NCBI GenBank assembly: GCA_903813345.2
Contig: CAIIXF020000011.1
Location: 22,553,754-22,613,753, forward strand
Reading direction: 5' to 3'
Length of the DNA stretch: 60,000 nucleotides
Source: Owenia fusiformis
Taxonomy: Eukaryota; Annelida; Polychaeta; Sabellida; Oweniidae
Below are positions 1 to 13,500 of this stretch, piece after piece; position 1 is the stretch's first letter, and the number at the start of each line of letters is the position of its first letter. Both the position numbers and the translations under genes were made by a program. The notes below the pieces were generated by a model, which was not told the DNA's origin, did no database searches, and was given only the letters and a program-made list of their open reading frames with translations.

Positions 1-2400
1 CTTAAAACATTTCATGATCACGTTATATTTAAAAAAGATAGACCAAAGAGAAGGTATTATATCGACGAATAAATATCGCAAGGCTAGGCACAAACGGTTT
101 CTGTACCAATAACGATCGAAGGAGTATGATGGCATGAGTCGACAAAGATGATGCCCGAGTAAACTAAGAAAATGTCATCGGTAAAAAAAGAAACCCTTTG
201 TATCTATTATAATGTGGTATGTTTATTGTGAATCTTACTGAATGTATAAAAACAATTCAGAATACAATCAAACAATGTCGACCTTTCAGGGGTTGTGCTA
301 ATCCATCATTATCAAGACATCGAAAGCATTTAATCAGAGTGTACTGTGACTCGGAAATATTCTCGAGATTTCTGAAAAACGTTTCCATGTCATAAATGTC
401 ATTTCGTATTATCATAACGTATGTAACCATGTCGATTATGGTATGGTTGCCATTAAACATCACCTTTCCGTCCATATACACTTCGGCCTAAACATTAATC
501 AAGACCCGGAATCGATCCCAGGCGTTTGCAATCAGTGATTTTCGCACGAAGTTTTGACACAAATCCATGTACCATCGGTTCATGGATGGGAGTCGATCTT
601 GCCCTTAGTTCAAGGCCATTCCTGCCTACTGTGCGAGCAAAACTTAAATATCCGATTATATGGTCGGTTGGTGTTTCCCATCAAAAACTCGTCACTTACT
701 TTGAAAATGAGGACGATGATAACTTAATCGGAATTGATGTTTCTTTTATTAACGATGATAAACAAACAGTCGCTGAGAAAAATATTGACTCATAGCAATC
801 TGAGAAAATGCTTGATTTGTTACGAGGACGTAAACCGTTCGTTAATTCTCATTTCATAAGAATTCACATCAGTAAATAGAGAGTCAGAAATGACATATGT
901 GCAACTTTATTGCAGTCTTGTTTTGTTCAGTTTCCTGAACCCACATGCAACCTCCTCTTCGATGAATAAATTCCGCGATTGCTGAATGATCCATTATTCG
1001 ACTAAATTGTGTAGCGGTACATCGCGTTCACGGGAGTATTAGACGTAATTGTAATATACTCATTAGAAGACATGGTTCATCACTCATTGAATGAGATCCT
1101 TCTATTGCTTATGATTCCTATTAATCACACTTGTCCTTGAAAAATACGCGATACACCAGTTGCATCATCAATGAGATTTTACTCAGAGGGGACCTCAAAC
1201 AAAAATGGCTCAAATCTTTGGCCTTTTCGAGCCTTTTTCGAGAGCTAACTTGGGTTCCCTTTCCCATAGATAACCAGATTTGCGGCGGAGTGCTCATGTA
1301 GATAGTGATCCAGATACCATTTCTCAAAAGTTTGGCAGTATTTACAGTGGAAAAACGAGAAATCTACAAAATATATAGCTCCATTAAAATCCAATGTATT
1401 AGTCTTTCTAACAAACTGGTCAAGATACTGTAGAATGTGGGAATCATAAAAGTTTTTACTGATCATAAACGAATAAAAACTTCAAATTGCGATCATGTTA
1501 GGTCAAATAACAGACACAAGCTGTTTCCAATTGTATGTTTATATTACATGCCAAAACTAAATTAAAATGCGAGTCTTTAACCATATTCAAATGACTAATA
1601 GCCTATTCCTGTACTACTGCGGTTTTGAAATGAATGAGATCGTAACATTGCCTCAGGACCTTTTGGAATCGTGATGCTATCAATTTGTTTCGTTGATATG
1701 ATAAAAGGCTCCAATGTTTGATTCTTACGAAGCATTGCAATAAAGATAGCACATTGCATGACATGATAAGTGTCTTTTAAGATAAAAAACATTCTGAGAA
1801 AATCCACTTTTGGTGGGAATCGAACCAGGGATTATGTTGAATTTATACCCTTGGCCTTGTTTTCTGTATCGTTCTGTATCGTGTCCAACACGATTTGATA
1901 CCCCGGGTACCCTATTTTTGTCTTCCTCGAAAGTCCACACCAGTTCTTTTACTATTTAAGGATCAGCCTTTCATTTTGACATTGTTTTTCGACAAACACT
2001 TAACATACAATGAACCTATTCGTGCATGAGGACCGTTGCAAGTCTATTGAGAACAGAAAGGGACGCTCTTGAACACATTGATTAGCCTAACTTATAACGG
2101 CATTTTAATCCACATCAATGATATATTAATCCAGTTTTCTAAAAATATATTTTTTATAATCATTAGCATCACAGTTTCTTTAAAAATAGAGCTTTATGTG
2201 TACACTCAGGGTACGACAAAGATGTGCTCACGTACAAAATTTTATATACCGTATTATAATTATAATTTAATATCACGTTTTACTGAATGTACTTATTTAG
2301 ATAAATCTCATGTAGTAAAATTAATCGCCCATTATTCTGGGTTTAAATTATTTCGATTTGATGTATTGATTGGTTTGAATTGATACGCTGAGTGTAATGG
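1..2400. other. intergenic, no recognised gene
   Basis: Only short open frames occur here, for example 257-481 and 1245-1466 on the minus strand and 526-795 on the plus strand. None carries a domain I recognise, and none is flanked by a convincing set of splice sites. The minus-strand frames at 1121-1466 overlap in different frames, which would fit a decayed coding element read toward position 1. That is inference only. Confidence 0.4.
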
Positions 2401-4335
2401 GGCTGTTACGTGATAATGTTTCAAGTGCCCCTCGTTAGGTGTAACTGGTTGTCAAGCTCCTTTGCTCATGTTTTCTGATGATCTCGTTCTGATCTTTTTA
2501 TTAAAGCTTCTGACGTTCCAAGATCGCATAGCCCCAAGATCAACAGTAGAGGAGAAACGAGTTTTTAGCCCTGTGTTGTTTGGGGGTGATTTTTTCAATT
2601 TCAAAACGTATATATAATGTACATGTAGGCTAACATGCAACCATTCTTTTTAGAGGTTATATTTTGACATATCAGGCTTGCTCTATTGGTCATAAATGTG
2701 CGATCACCTTTGAATTCTCCCTTTTCGCATAGTAAGAGCTTGCGTTTGTTTGTTCGTTTGTTTATTTGTTTGTTTGACATTTTGGACATAGTCCCCTAAA
2801 CAAGAGAAACAACGTAATAGTTATTCTTTTGAAACATCGTCCAAGCAGACAAGAGCGTTAGATTTTGAATCCATTATTTTGGACATTAAATTATTGTTAT
2901 TCGCCCTTGGTAACTTATTATTCCCATGCGTTGGCGTATAGCAAAAGTGTGGCAATGAAAGAAGTTGATGCATTTAAAGTGTTACGCGATCGAAGCGTGT
3001 AACAGTCGAGTGCGCAATGACTATCTAGGTCTTTAAGATAAAATATAATACAAAGGAACATTGCCTAAGTTGATGATCTTGAACATTCAGTCAAGTTTTA
3101 TGGTACTTTATCCCTCATAATACTTTCTCTCCTCCTTAAAATAGTTGTTTAGTAACGACTATCTGTATAATCCCTCCGTAAATCACGAGGTTTTATCGGA
3201 AACCTCGTCAACAGTACATAGATGTGTGATTCTAGGAACTCATTACAAGATACTAATTACATCATCTTGTGCTAAATCAGAATTTCCACATTTGTTAATT
3301 GGCATTTTTCAAGGCCTCCGGTAGTCACAAACGGGACAGCATCTTTTCCAATCAATCGAGGTTGGACCATGCAGCCGAAGGTAAGCCATACAACCGAAGG
3401 TAAGCCATACAACCGAATTTTGCCGATTCAATTTGACGGAGAATGCCGAACCTCTATTTTTGACCAATTAGAGGCGTCCTCTTCACATTCGTGGTACCCT
3501 CGGCCAACTTCGTTTGCAAAGAAAAGCTTCGGCAATCTTCGGCAATCTCCGGTTTTTCTTGAGGTATCTTCGGTTGATTGCCAAAAGTCGACACCCGTAG
3601 TCAAACGAACATTTAACACCCTGTAGTCATGCGAATGGATTTGATAAATTGAGTTTTATTTACGGGTGGGCCAAATATTCCATATTTTATTTTGATATAG
3701 CTTTTTGATAATGTATTGATTTCAAGACTATTTTCACAGCGGATGTCATAATTAATTATACCAATTCCAAAATATAGAGTTAGCCGTATTTGGATAAGTA
3801 AGGTTAACAGTCAAGAGAAGTGTGAATACAAACTTCAGGTTTCAAGGTGATATATGATACTATAATTTTACAGTGATTTTAGTTGTGGTAATATTAACCG
3901 TTCCTTTACATGAAGGGAGATGAGATTTTCCAGGATTCAAGGAGGTGAAGAACCTCAGAGTCGAAAGCAGATCTACCTAACACTAAATCTGACTTTGATA
4001 TGTCATACGAGAGTGCTTTATAAGTAATTTCACGCGTTTTATCTCTCCATGGAAGCTGTTTCTTGGCATGAAACTTGAACGGTGAATTGGAGAACAAATA
4101 ATGCAATGTCTGTCATTATTTTTATAGTCTATGTCTGCTTATGTCAGGATGGCCCTGTCGTTTGATATACAGAATTAAAAAAACATAAAACATCAAGGTA
4201 TGGATATTAATGGCAAGGATTTAAATCCCGTTTTAACAACTTACGGAGGTCGAATTGACCACCATTAATTCCATATAACATTTCATTTGCGATAAATCTT
4301 TGATAAAATTGTTTCCCTCATTCTTCTGACAGACT
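2401..4335. other. intergenic, no recognised gene
   Basis: A simple (GTTT)n tract lies at about 2742-2776. A short hairpin around an ACGAGGTTT..AAACCTCGT motif lies near 3186-3210. A segment at 3369-3600 is rich in repeated CGAAGG/CTTCGG words, so both strands stay open there (3369-3626 and 3428-3619). This looks like repeat-driven openness, not coding. I see nothing else. Confidence 0.4.
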
Positions 4336-4556
4336 GCACTGGTGGATTTAGAGGCTAACAAGGGGATCGGAGGGGGCAAGTCAAGTCAAGTCAGGAAAAA
4401 TTGGGCACCTGAAACCAAAAAATGGCTCAAATTTAAGCCCCATACGTATTTTGATAATTTGCATTGGTCTTAAATTAGAAAATAAGGCCCAAAAGACCAA
4501 GTAATGCCCCAAAATGTAAACTAATTGAGCCCCCCCCCCACTTTGATCCGCCAGAG
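4336..4556. mobile_element. short non-autonomous element, CTGGCGGATC-ended family, copy 1
   Basis: The left end reads ACTGGTGGATTTAGA and the right end, reverse-complemented, reads CTCTGGCGGATCAAAG, giving short degenerate terminal inverted repeats. The inside has G-rich and C-rich stretches and the words AACAAGGGGA and GGCCC, shared with the better preserved copy at 8807-9002. It has no coding capacity. The family assignment rests only on the resemblance of these two copies within the window. Confidence 0.55.
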
Positions 4557-6249
4557 GACTGTACGTTCTATAAGAGCTTGGCGTTCTACTATTGCCGTAC
4601 TTCATGTCTCTCTATCTATTACAAACGTCATATTACTTCCCATTGTCTATTTATTTTCGTTATCATAGTGTCATTTTGAATTAAGTTCAAACGAAACGAT
4701 TATGTCAAGGTGATGAATAATATAATTCTTTATTTTTCCAACACATTTTCTCGAATTCTAAAATATTATTACTCCCATACACACGACGAAGAATTAGCTT
4801 ATAGAATGAAATTTTAGTTAACAGAGACATATACAATAAAAATGTTGACAAGGTTAGGAATATGCGACTCCAATGTAAATGTGTATTGATTTTGAAGCAG
4901 TGTGGATGAAAGTTTCTAGAATATTTAGACTCATAATTTTATCATTTTTTCTAACATATTGTTTGGACTCAACTAGTGGTGTCAATTTACAGCTAACATT
5001 AGAAGGTTTCACAGACGCGAAGTTTGGTCAAGCTTTACCGTCTTGGTTTAACTGGCTTAGTTTTTATCCTCATCAAAATTTGTTCAGCTTTTGGCAGATA
5101 TGTTCTCATGACAAAATTAAAGGCGGATTGTTCTGTTGTTGAAAATGATTATTTACGTGGTTGTATCATTGTTTACAGGTCCCTTTAGATCGAGAACTGC
5201 AACACCATCTTTTTGCCACATACCTTTAGACAAACCATACTCGTTTCCCAGTTTGATTTTCAATGAATACATCATACCTTGGAAATCCAAGATGTAGACA
5301 AACTACGAGTATGTAATCCAAGCGTTCCAAGAGTGACCAATATTTGTAACTAGGTGAAGAGTAGTTCTACATTCTTTTGGATTAATTGACATGTTTCCTC
5401 AAAACACTCAAGGTCTGATGATAGTCAAATAAACCACAAGCAAAAACAAGTAAATGCCAAAACATGTCGAAGTAGTTGTGTATTTTCTTTTGGAAAGAAC
5501 CATGGCCGGTTTATTAGCTTTTGTTCCAGATCACGCAGCGTTCTTAAGTTTTTGAAGGGTAATTCCCCTTAAAAGAAAACAGGGCAGAAGCAATATAAGT
5601 TTCTGCGTTTGACCCTTTCTGATACTCATAGCATCTTTCTGTTTCACCTGAGACAGAAAGAGGGCTGAGAAGATTTGAGATGTCATGGTTTATTTTTTTT
5701 TTTTTAATATATATTTATTTAAGTCATGGTTTATAATGATGCGTTTGACCACAGATATACTTGAGTTCGGAACAAAGTCCCTAATGCATGAAACACGTGA
5801 GATGTAGTTTATGACAGTCGTGCTTCATTTAACCCCCAAACAAGTACAGTTTTTTGTTTTACATAATGCATAAACAAGCTCTTTTATTGCTTCTAACAAA
5901 TAACAAACTACGTTCACTTTTAATGGGTCTAAACTTAGTTGCAATCGACATTTTGTGTCCCTTGGCAGAGATAGTTGTAATTGGCTCGTATCGTTTATAG
6001 CTTTCCAATGATGATATCATATCACTATGCAAGTATATGAGGCTATTAGTCATTCATTAGAATCTCTCAATGCCTAACGTTTGTACTTGCCTTGTCAGGG
6101 TTCAATGAACGAGTTTGCAATTATACAGGGTGAGCCAGGGCAGGAGTAGACCCACACAGTACTCCACACCTTTGTATTTGAGCTTTTTTGTGAATTTATT
6201 GAAAAAAACATTAACAAATCATAGTTTGAAATGCTTAGAATGCACAATA
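4557..6249. other. intergenic; dispersed repeat fragments and a possible signal-peptide ORF
   Basis: The stretch contains a 5232-5292 segment closely related to 8106-8170 (shared words CATACTCGTTTCCCAG and TACCTTGGAAATCCAAGATG). A segment at about 5618-5654 is repeated nearly exactly at 27548-27584. A solo TACAGGGTGAGCCA end lies near 6124. One ORF at 4906-5142 has a signal-peptide-like start and is listed separately. Confidence 0.5.
4906..5142 (+). CDS. possible short secreted protein or orphan first exon, unrecognised
   Basis: The frame from ATG 4906 begins with a basic N-terminus followed by a run of hydrophobic residues (RLIILSFFLTYCL) and small residues, which looks like a signal peptide. 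About 50 further residues follow with no recognised motif. Possible splice donors exist inside the frame, so it could be a first coding exon. It lies 5 kb upstream of the adhesion GPCR on the same strand, but no in-phase link is evident. It may equally be a chance ORF. Confidence 0.2.
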   Translation: MKVSRIFRLIILSFFLTYCLDSTSGVNLQLTLEGFTDAKFGQALPSWFNWLSFYPHQNLFSFWQICSHDKIKGGLFCC

Positions 6250-7166
6250 CAGTGCGTATCAAAAAAAACGCAACAGATTGTTATCTTGGAAAAGCACAAA
6301 ACCAGTGATAACAGCATTGATTTCATTCAATGCACCATAAAGCCATGTGTCTCCTCTTTACAATGATATATCATTCATTGATACTTGGTCATGGTTGGGT
6401 GAGTAATCATTTCATTTGCAAAGGGGCCAAAATTAGCTTCGGGCCAAGTTATAAACATTGCAAAAGTCAGTGTACGGAGAACGATGCAATATTGGACGAA
6501 AACATAAAACCAATGATGACTGCATCCTTTTAATTCAATGCACCAAAAAGCCAAATTACTCCTCTTTGCAATGGAATATCATTCATTCACAGGGAGTCAT
6601 CTCTGGCCGAATAATCATTAATTTTGCAAGTAGGGCAAAATTCAGCTTGGACCCAAGTTTAAAACATTGCAAAAGTCAGTACAAGGGGCATAGGGGCTAT
6701 GACAGTAAAGTGTTCATACTCTTACTCTTGCAAGAATACATCCTATAACCCCCACGTCATGCATGGTTCAGCCCTGAATCATGTGTGGGTTAAAGCAAAA
6801 AAAGCAGCCCATGGGCAAATCTTTCTCGAGGTTTTGCAATATCTGGTGGAGGAATTGTGAGCACAGATGCATCTGAGATAGCTCCAAAAGAAAAAGTCAC
6901 AACAATTCAAGTCAGGGGAACTTCCATTGGCACTTATCCCTTGCACTGATTTTTTCAATATCTAAAACTTGGCGCAGAGCCGATTTTGACCCACTGTGCA
7001 AATGGAAGGATTTCTCACCCAACCATTACCACATGCGAATGAATGACATATCATTACAAAGAGGAGAGACTTGGCTTTATGGTACATTAAATGAAATTTA
7101 TGTAGTCATCACTAGTTTTGTGATTTTACGAGATAACTACTTGTTGCGTTTTTTTGATACGCCCTC
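6250..7166. mobile_element. TA-flanked MITE with mariner-like ends (917 bp)
   Basis: The left end reads CAGTGCGTATCAAAAAAAAC. The right end, reverse-complemented, reads GAGGGCGTATCAAAAAAACG, giving inverted repeats of about 26 bp. Both ends are flanked by TA (6248-6249 and 7167-7168), the target site of the Tc1/mariner superfamily. Inside, a roughly 185-bp segment is present twice in tandem (about 6300-6485 and 6500-6690; shared words CATTGCAAAAGTCAGT and TATCATTCATT). An inverted version occurs near the right end (7020-7090). There is no transposase frame, so the element is non-autonomous. Confidence 0.75.
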
Positions 7167-7435
7167 TAGTATACTCATATGTGGTAGGGTAGTGGCATAG
7201 GTGACATGTCGTTTCCATTTCAAATTACTTTAAAGTGATTTTATCACACGATCAAAACGGTTGAATAAAGGTTAATATTCATTTTTTGCACACAATAGGA
7301 GATATTAATGAACTCGATTTATTTACTTTGAAAGTTGTGATGTATCATTATTGGAAATTAGTGGTAAGTTTATATGCCATACTGCTAATATTCTGACAGC
7401 TAGAAAGATACGATTGGTGGTAGGAGTCAAAACAG

Positions 7436-7575
7436 AAAAAAGGGTCTGGAGTTTGACTTGGTAACTGTTCATGGCAACGAATCGTTTATCATTTTTTCTT
7501 TCATGAAAAAAGGGTCTGGAGTTTGACTTGGTAACTGTTCATGGCAATGAACCGTTTATCATCTTTTCTTTCATG
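7436..7575. repeat. 70-bp tandem duplication, two copies
   Basis: The unit at 7436-7505 (starting AAAAAAGGGTCTGG and ending TTTCTTTCATG) is repeated at 7506-7575 with only a few substitutions. The near identity indicates a recent local duplication. It has no coding content. Confidence 0.85.
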
Positions 7576-7892
7576 GTATCAAGCTACGTTTCACATTTGA
7601 AAGTAATGATCATAACTATTCAGTTGACTTCAGATGCAGATAAATACGATTGGAATGGAACGCGCAGTTTCAAGAGTAAAGTTTTACGAATTACATTTCG
7701 TCGATCTGCTTTGTTATTATTTCCACAATAGATCTCTTCGAATTCGTTTGTTCCCCCACAAATTACACGGTCGATCCTCAAAGTCTATCAGTTATTGATA
7801 ACGCTACTGTGTAATCATTGCCTCGGTCAACAGAGTTTATTTTCATCATGATTAATCAAAAGAAATATAAAACTTGTCTCATCGTTTGCAAA

Positions 7893-7993
7893 TACGAGGG
7901 TATATCATAAAGTTCTCATAATATCTCTCTATTTTTTTATTTTTCAATATATTCTAATGAAATTTTATGAGAACTTTATGATATACCCTCGTA
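7893..7993. repeat. 101-bp hairpin-forming inverted repeat
   Basis: The left arm TACGAGGGTATATCATAAAG and its exact reverse complement (ending CCCTCGTA) flank an AT-rich loop. The arms are about 29 bp and nearly perfect. This has the structure of a very small fold-back MITE. Target duplications were not resolved. Confidence 0.8.
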
Positions 7994-8105
7994 TATGTTA
8001 GACTGGGAAAGGCGCTTGTTCGTTTTATTAACTTCGAAAAATCGTTTTTTATTTAATTAGAATTCAATCTAACATAAAATATACATGGCATGTGACCTGG
8101 ACATC

Positions 8106-8170
8106 ACCATACTCGTTTCCCAGTTTGATTTTCAAAAAAACATACCTTGGAAATCCAAGATGGGACATCA
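8106..8170. repeat. dispersed repeat, second copy of 5232-5292
   Basis: It shares the words CATACTCGTTTCCCAG, TTTGATTTTCAA and ACCTTGGAAATCCAAGATG with 5232-5292, in the same order and orientation. The element boundaries are unknown. Overlapping ORFs on both strands at 8092-8334 are explained by this repeat and are not called as genes. Confidence 0.6.
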
Positions 8171-8806
8171 CAGGGGGTGTATTTGCTGAAAATGATATTG
8201 AGTATGACGACAAAATTGAAAATCAAAAAAATTCCTTGCAACTTGAGGAAATGAGCTCCACAGAGATTTTGATGGTTATCATTGTTTCCATAAGATAATC
8301 TCCGATCAAAGAATATTTCTATAAATCTGAGCATCTATCGTTGCAAGACAGAACGATATGACTGCTCGCCAGGGAACAAGAACTGTGGTGACATTTTGTG
8401 ATGTAATAGCTCGAACATATGCACTTATCAGTGTCGGGCGCAATGGGCTCATCTTAATCCATGCGTATATTTAAAGAGGAGTGCTATTTGAAAATCTGTT
8501 TACATCATCTCCGGCGACTTAACGAAGACGCAATGAGATATTCGATGATCATCTATCTTTACAAAATATTGGTAACAAGCTCATAATAGGACTAATATAT
8601 TGGAAAATAACAGACGTCTAGATTAATATTTTAACTTTAATGTCCTTTAATTAAACGGGGATCATTTTCAAAGACAAATAGAGAATGGCGAACGTAAAAT
8701 AATTAGAATGAATTTCTAGAACTGGAGGTTAATATACAGAAACGACTAATCATGAAAACTACGTTACAATTTAGATTGGTCTGATCATACGATAAAATTA
8801 TATATA

Positions 8807-9002
8807 ATCACTGGCGGATCCAGAAGCTAACAAGGGGAGAGGGGCAAATTTCAAATGAGATAAAAAATGACCGCGCTTGCACGAAAAAAAATGTGGACCC
8901 CAATTCAAAATGTTTTGGCCCCAAAATGCTTTTCTGGGGCCACCCAAGGGGGGAGGCCAGGCCTCCTGCCGCCCCCTCCCCTCCCCTGGATTCGTCAGTG
9001 AT
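8807..9002. mobile_element. short non-autonomous element, CTGGCGGATC-ended family, copy 2
   Basis: The left end ATCACTGGCGGATCCAG matches the reverse complement of the right end, ATCACTGACGAATCCAG, at 15 of 17 positions. The inside is purine-rich on the left and C-rich on the right (CCGCCCCCTCCCCTCCCCTGG). Related to 4336-4556. The overlapping ORFs at 8798-9026 on the minus strand are products of this composition. Confidence 0.7.
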
Positions 9003-10282
9003 GTTGTTTGAATGGTCATATTTCACAGGACTCTCACTTTCTTTTCTTGTTTACCATGTAATGTGTTTCTGAAAGATACTGTGAATGTATCTAGCTCCAT
9101 TAATGTGAGATGATCAATGTATTTCTTTACATTAAATGGAATACAATAGAAGAACAGTATGCAGTGAATAAACCCTCACTAGACTATGCATTTTACTAAT
9201 GAATCCGTCTAAGTAAAACGTTTTAGCTGTTTAATTTATCGTATATTTTCCGTAAATATGGATCAATCGACTTTGATCCATAGAAAAAGGAATTATATCA
9301 TAAATCTTCTATTCATAGAAAATTTTCTGCCATAATCTCTCTGATTTGTTTTCCCTCTTCCACTTCCAGCAGCATGATTGAATTTGGAACACACTAACCC
9401 TACAAGCGTGATATAAACACAGTGATAGTCCTCGGCCGACAGCCTGCTGGCCTGAATAGAGTCGTCACAGAAAAAGACAACCGTCCATTGGAAACAAAAA
9501 AGGCAGAACGAGAGAAGAACTTGAAACGAAAACAGACTAACTTAACCTATGTTATACCAATTGGGAGCTATTCAATTGGATTAGTACGGTATAAATGAAA
9601 CAATTAATTATAGCTTCTGAGTGGGTGAAGTCAGTATTTAAGTGTAGTTAGTAGTTGAGCAAACGGCATTTCTGTCTCAAGTAAAATAGTTTCATTTACC
9701 GAGAAATCTTGTTCGTTTAAGTTACGAATGACAAATGCTTTTATTCGCGAATGCAACTTTAATTCGGCTGTCGGCTACCGGATTGACCTACTGTTTTATG
9801 GACAACTAATTTAAATATGAATAGTACCTGCACTATTCCATTCATATTCAAATGAGTTCATGAGTCATAAAATAGTAGGTTAATATGTTAGCCGGCAGCC
9901 GAAAGTTGCATTTGCAAATACAAGCTGTGAGTCATATACTCATCAGTATACGAAGATCAAGATGTAACCTTTTAACTAAAATATTGTGAATATTTTTATT
10001 TTAAGTTTTTGGAATTATAGTATCAGTTATAGCACATTGGTTTATCTATGAATTATTTTCAAAAGATCTAAAGAATTTCTTTGTATTTCAGGATCTGAAA
10101 ACATTATGGATATTATTAACGATATAAACGGATAGAACAAGAATCAAGTGATGTATGGATTAACGTTACTTTAAAGGTCAGATGGGGACTATATGACGAC
10201 ACATAGTGTATTATATAACGCGGGTTGTCTTAAAGCAGCTATTAGGATTAAAATGATTTCTAAAAGACGGATTTACGTCAAA
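9003..10282. other. 5' flank of the adhesion GPCR gene
   Basis: No gene is seen before the receptor start. A palindromic MITE occupies 9742-9920. A possible splice acceptor (TATTTCAG) ends at about 10092, so a 5'-UTR exon may begin there. It would contain short upstream ATGs (for example the one near 10106, closed by TAG 8 codons later). Core promoter elements could not be fixed. Confidence 0.4.
9742..9920. mobile_element. 180-bp palindromic MITE
   Basis: The left arm, from about 9742, contains GAATGCAACTTTAATTCGGC and ACCTACTGTTTTATG. The right arm carries the mirror words CATAAAATAGTAGGT and GCCGAAAGTTGCATTTGC. The central part is also self-complementary (TTAAATATGAAT..ATTCATATTCAAA). Nearly the whole unit can fold into one hairpin. 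Its position just upstream of the receptor start could affect transcription, but nothing in the sequence shows that. Confidence 0.75.
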
Positions 10283-10536
10283 ATGGCCCTACTGAGGCCG
10301 ATTACCCTAATATTGGTGTTAAATGTAGTTGTTGTACAATGTACCTCGAGCTCTTCCTCTATGGCTAGACTTATCAGAGGTACCGTATGTGATAAAAGAG
10401 GGCAGCAGGTGTCTCAGTGTAACTGCACATTACGTCAGGGGGCACATGGTACTTCAGACGACACGTTCCTCGTGGACTGTTCAAGCAGGGAACTTTTAAA
10501 TATACCTGCAAAATTTCCATCCAACACATTAGTATT
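10283..10536 (+). CDS. aGPCR exon 1: signal peptide and LRR N-cap
   Basis: I chose ATG 10283 because its context (CAAAATGG) is good and a signal peptide follows at once (MALLRPITLILVLNVVVVQC). In-frame ATGs also exist at 10193 and 10253. They would put a basic stretch in front of the hydrophobic core and are less likely. After a Ser-rich spacer come cysteines in an LRRNT-like arrangement (VCDKRG, CNCT, VDCSSRELLNIP). The sequence then enters the first repeat at FPSNTLVL. The donor is TT|GTAAGT, leaving phase 2. Confidence 0.85.
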
Positions 10537-13500
10537 GTAAGTACATAATAATATCTGTAAGCCATGTGGAATTGATGTAGTGTGGCCTTGAAAAGCATTT
10601 TCAGAACTTTTTGAACATCCTTCAGTTCTTTAAATCAGGCCAATATGATCAGTTAAAGAACACAAAGCATAGAGTGTACATTTTCTGGTTCAATTTCAAC
10701 TTTTCTTCACAATTCAAACATAATATCTGAAATTTAAAAATATTAAAGATACAGGGTGAGCCAATAAAGGTAGCCCAAATAGATGTTAATAACTCAGGCA
10801 TTTAGCAAGAGCGATATTTGGCACACTTGTACCTCCTTCGATATTCTTTCATTCTACTGAGTTTCATGCCAAATATGACATTAAACCCGCTGAATGAATG
10901 AGTTGGTTACATTTGTTTGGGTTACCTTTTTGGCTCACCCTACATTTTGTCAATTTTTTACGATTTTCCAAATATCTCTAATTTGTTGCCACTTTAAGAT
11001 CCAATCATTCAAAAAGACACAAGTTTCTCCTGAAATTGTGTCACAAGTTTCTCCTGAAATTGTGTCATTGTATTGTGTCTCCAATCATCCTTGAACGAAG
11101 TGGCGCTCCAACACCCACATAAGCTTTCTTGTTCTCAGATATCCAGGATATTGTAGCTCTGCGTATGCGTTCGGATGATTGTCTAAAAAGTGCCAATTTA
11201 GGATGGATTTATCAGGTTTGGAAGTTTCAATGCAACCTAGGGAGACCCGTATAATCTAGTATACATCGTGCATGTTACTTTGTGATTTGTAAAAACGAAT
11301 TGGCATGGCGAAGTTACCATATAATAGTAAAACAACATAGTAACCAGGACAAAACAAGCCATCCCTATATTTCTTCCTAATAATTTTTCAATTCTCAACT
11401 TTTCATGAAATTTCCACATTATAATCATCAAAGCATTCCTTACATACTAAATTGTGTAAGCTTTTTACAATTACAGCCTTTTAAATAAGATGGTCAATTT
11501 TTAATGTAATTAGGCTGTAAGGAAAATTGCTTATTCGAGCTTACAAAATTAAATAGTTTCTTTGCTCGGAATACAATGCTTTGAGGTTTATCCTGTAAAA
11601 ATGACAAGTTATTGAGAAATGAAAAATATATCATGAAAAGAGAGAAATGCCTTGTTCAGTCTCGGCTGTACCCCTTGCATTCGTTCAACTTCACTTCTTA
11701 AAAGAGAGCTAATATTTGATATTATTATTATATATTAAGATGGTCACATTTTCAAGAGAATGAAAAATGACTTGATTTACGCTGCATTTTATATATGTGC
11801 TTTTTTATTCCGTATGTCACATTCAAGGAGGATTGGCTCACAGAATAACGACATTTTCATTGTTGAAAAATATTGAGATTGCATTCTGGGACCCAATCCT
11901 CCTTGTCTTATATTCATACTCCGACGGCAGAGCTACACCACATTTCTACCAAAAGTTTCGTATCTAATATAATATGTAATTTTGATTTAATCTTGTACAA
12001 ATAGTAGTCTTGCTTCAAAACCCTGGACCCCCTCCCTATCTTCTTCTCATCAGGCAATGTAATGTGTTGGGGAAGCAGATAAGGGGGTGGGGGTTCACAG
12101 TCTTGAAGCAAGACTATACAAATAGCTCTGTGTGGATGTTAACTGTGTATGTACCTATGTGATGTCCTGTACTGTTGATCTTGCATTCAGATTTTGTCAC
12201 CAAATGTTTCGTAAAATGTTCAGATATGAACATCTGGGCATCCTTTAGTGAGGGGGACAAAGTAAAGGTATAAATGAATATTTTTTGATTTAGCGCCATT
12301 TTGAAGTGTTGGGTCCATATTTCGAATGCGTTTGAGCATTCCCCAGAAAATGAAAACTGGGCCGTCATTCCTTAAAACAAGTCATGGGTCAGTTTTGGCA
12401 AAACCCTGAAGACTTCTTCGTTAACAGGTTAAGGTTCAAATATTTTGGGGCTTCTCACCGATTCGCTATTTGTAGACAATTATGGAGCTTGTGACATTCC
12501 TGCAAGATTAACGCTGTTGGTTTGAATGATGTTTGTTCCAGAAACCTACTTAACAATTCCCTAACAAATATACCTAGTGAAGCGTTCCTTGGGTTGAACA
12601 GGCTACAGAGTTTGTGAGTATGGCTTTTAGAATTAAAATGCTTTTTTCATGTTGAACACAAATGCACGATTTCCCTATCGAAGTATTAGAACAACAGAGA
12701 TGTGAATATTGAAAAGCATTTTTGCTATAACTTTCATGTTTGCATTACCTGTAAAGACAAAACAAGCATGATGACCCTGTGTAATGTCTAAGATTTAATT
12801 GGTCGGAACGGATCAAAATAAATTAAAATCACTTATGGCATAATTTGGAGAACCACCCTATTTACACTTACTCTAGATAATAGAGAGATTTCGCAACTCA
12901 CTTATAGCATCTTTATTATTTTCGTTTAACTTATGAAGTGTTTGATTACGTTACCATTTATTGCGCAGCTCTATACGTCCATAATTGGGATATTCTTATT
13001 ACTCTAAGAGCGAGGAGGAAAATTCTTAATAAATGGAGTATAGTTGGTTTGGCAGCATTTTCAGTTAGAAGGAAGTCTTGGATGAAAATTCTACCTAGGT
13101 GATAGCTTCACAGAGTGGTACATAATTCTTTTTTTTCAGGGATTAGCCCCCCACCCCCCAAAAAGACCCCACCCCGGGAAAATAATTTTTTCATTCTCGA
13201 TAACTTTAGATATCTTGATGTTTGTAAGTTACATACATAGACATTATATATATGAATCATTTGCATAATAAATAATGCCAATCACTCCTACAGAATTTGA
13301 ATAATAGTACAAAGTATGTACCCCAGGGGGCAAATTCGTGACCCATTTTCTTACTTTTTAGAGCCTCACTTTTGATTAAGACACTGGGAGACATTGAAAA
13401 AATTCATGTAAAGTGCACAGTAGCAGAGCTATAAGCCCTGAAAGGTTCAAACTAATTGAATCAGTAGGAACCGAGAAGAAAATTGTTGAATTTTTGAAAA

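Noticed and set aside
3369-3626. Overlapping ORFs on both strands
   Set aside because: Simultaneous openness comes from CTTCGG/CGAAGG repetition.
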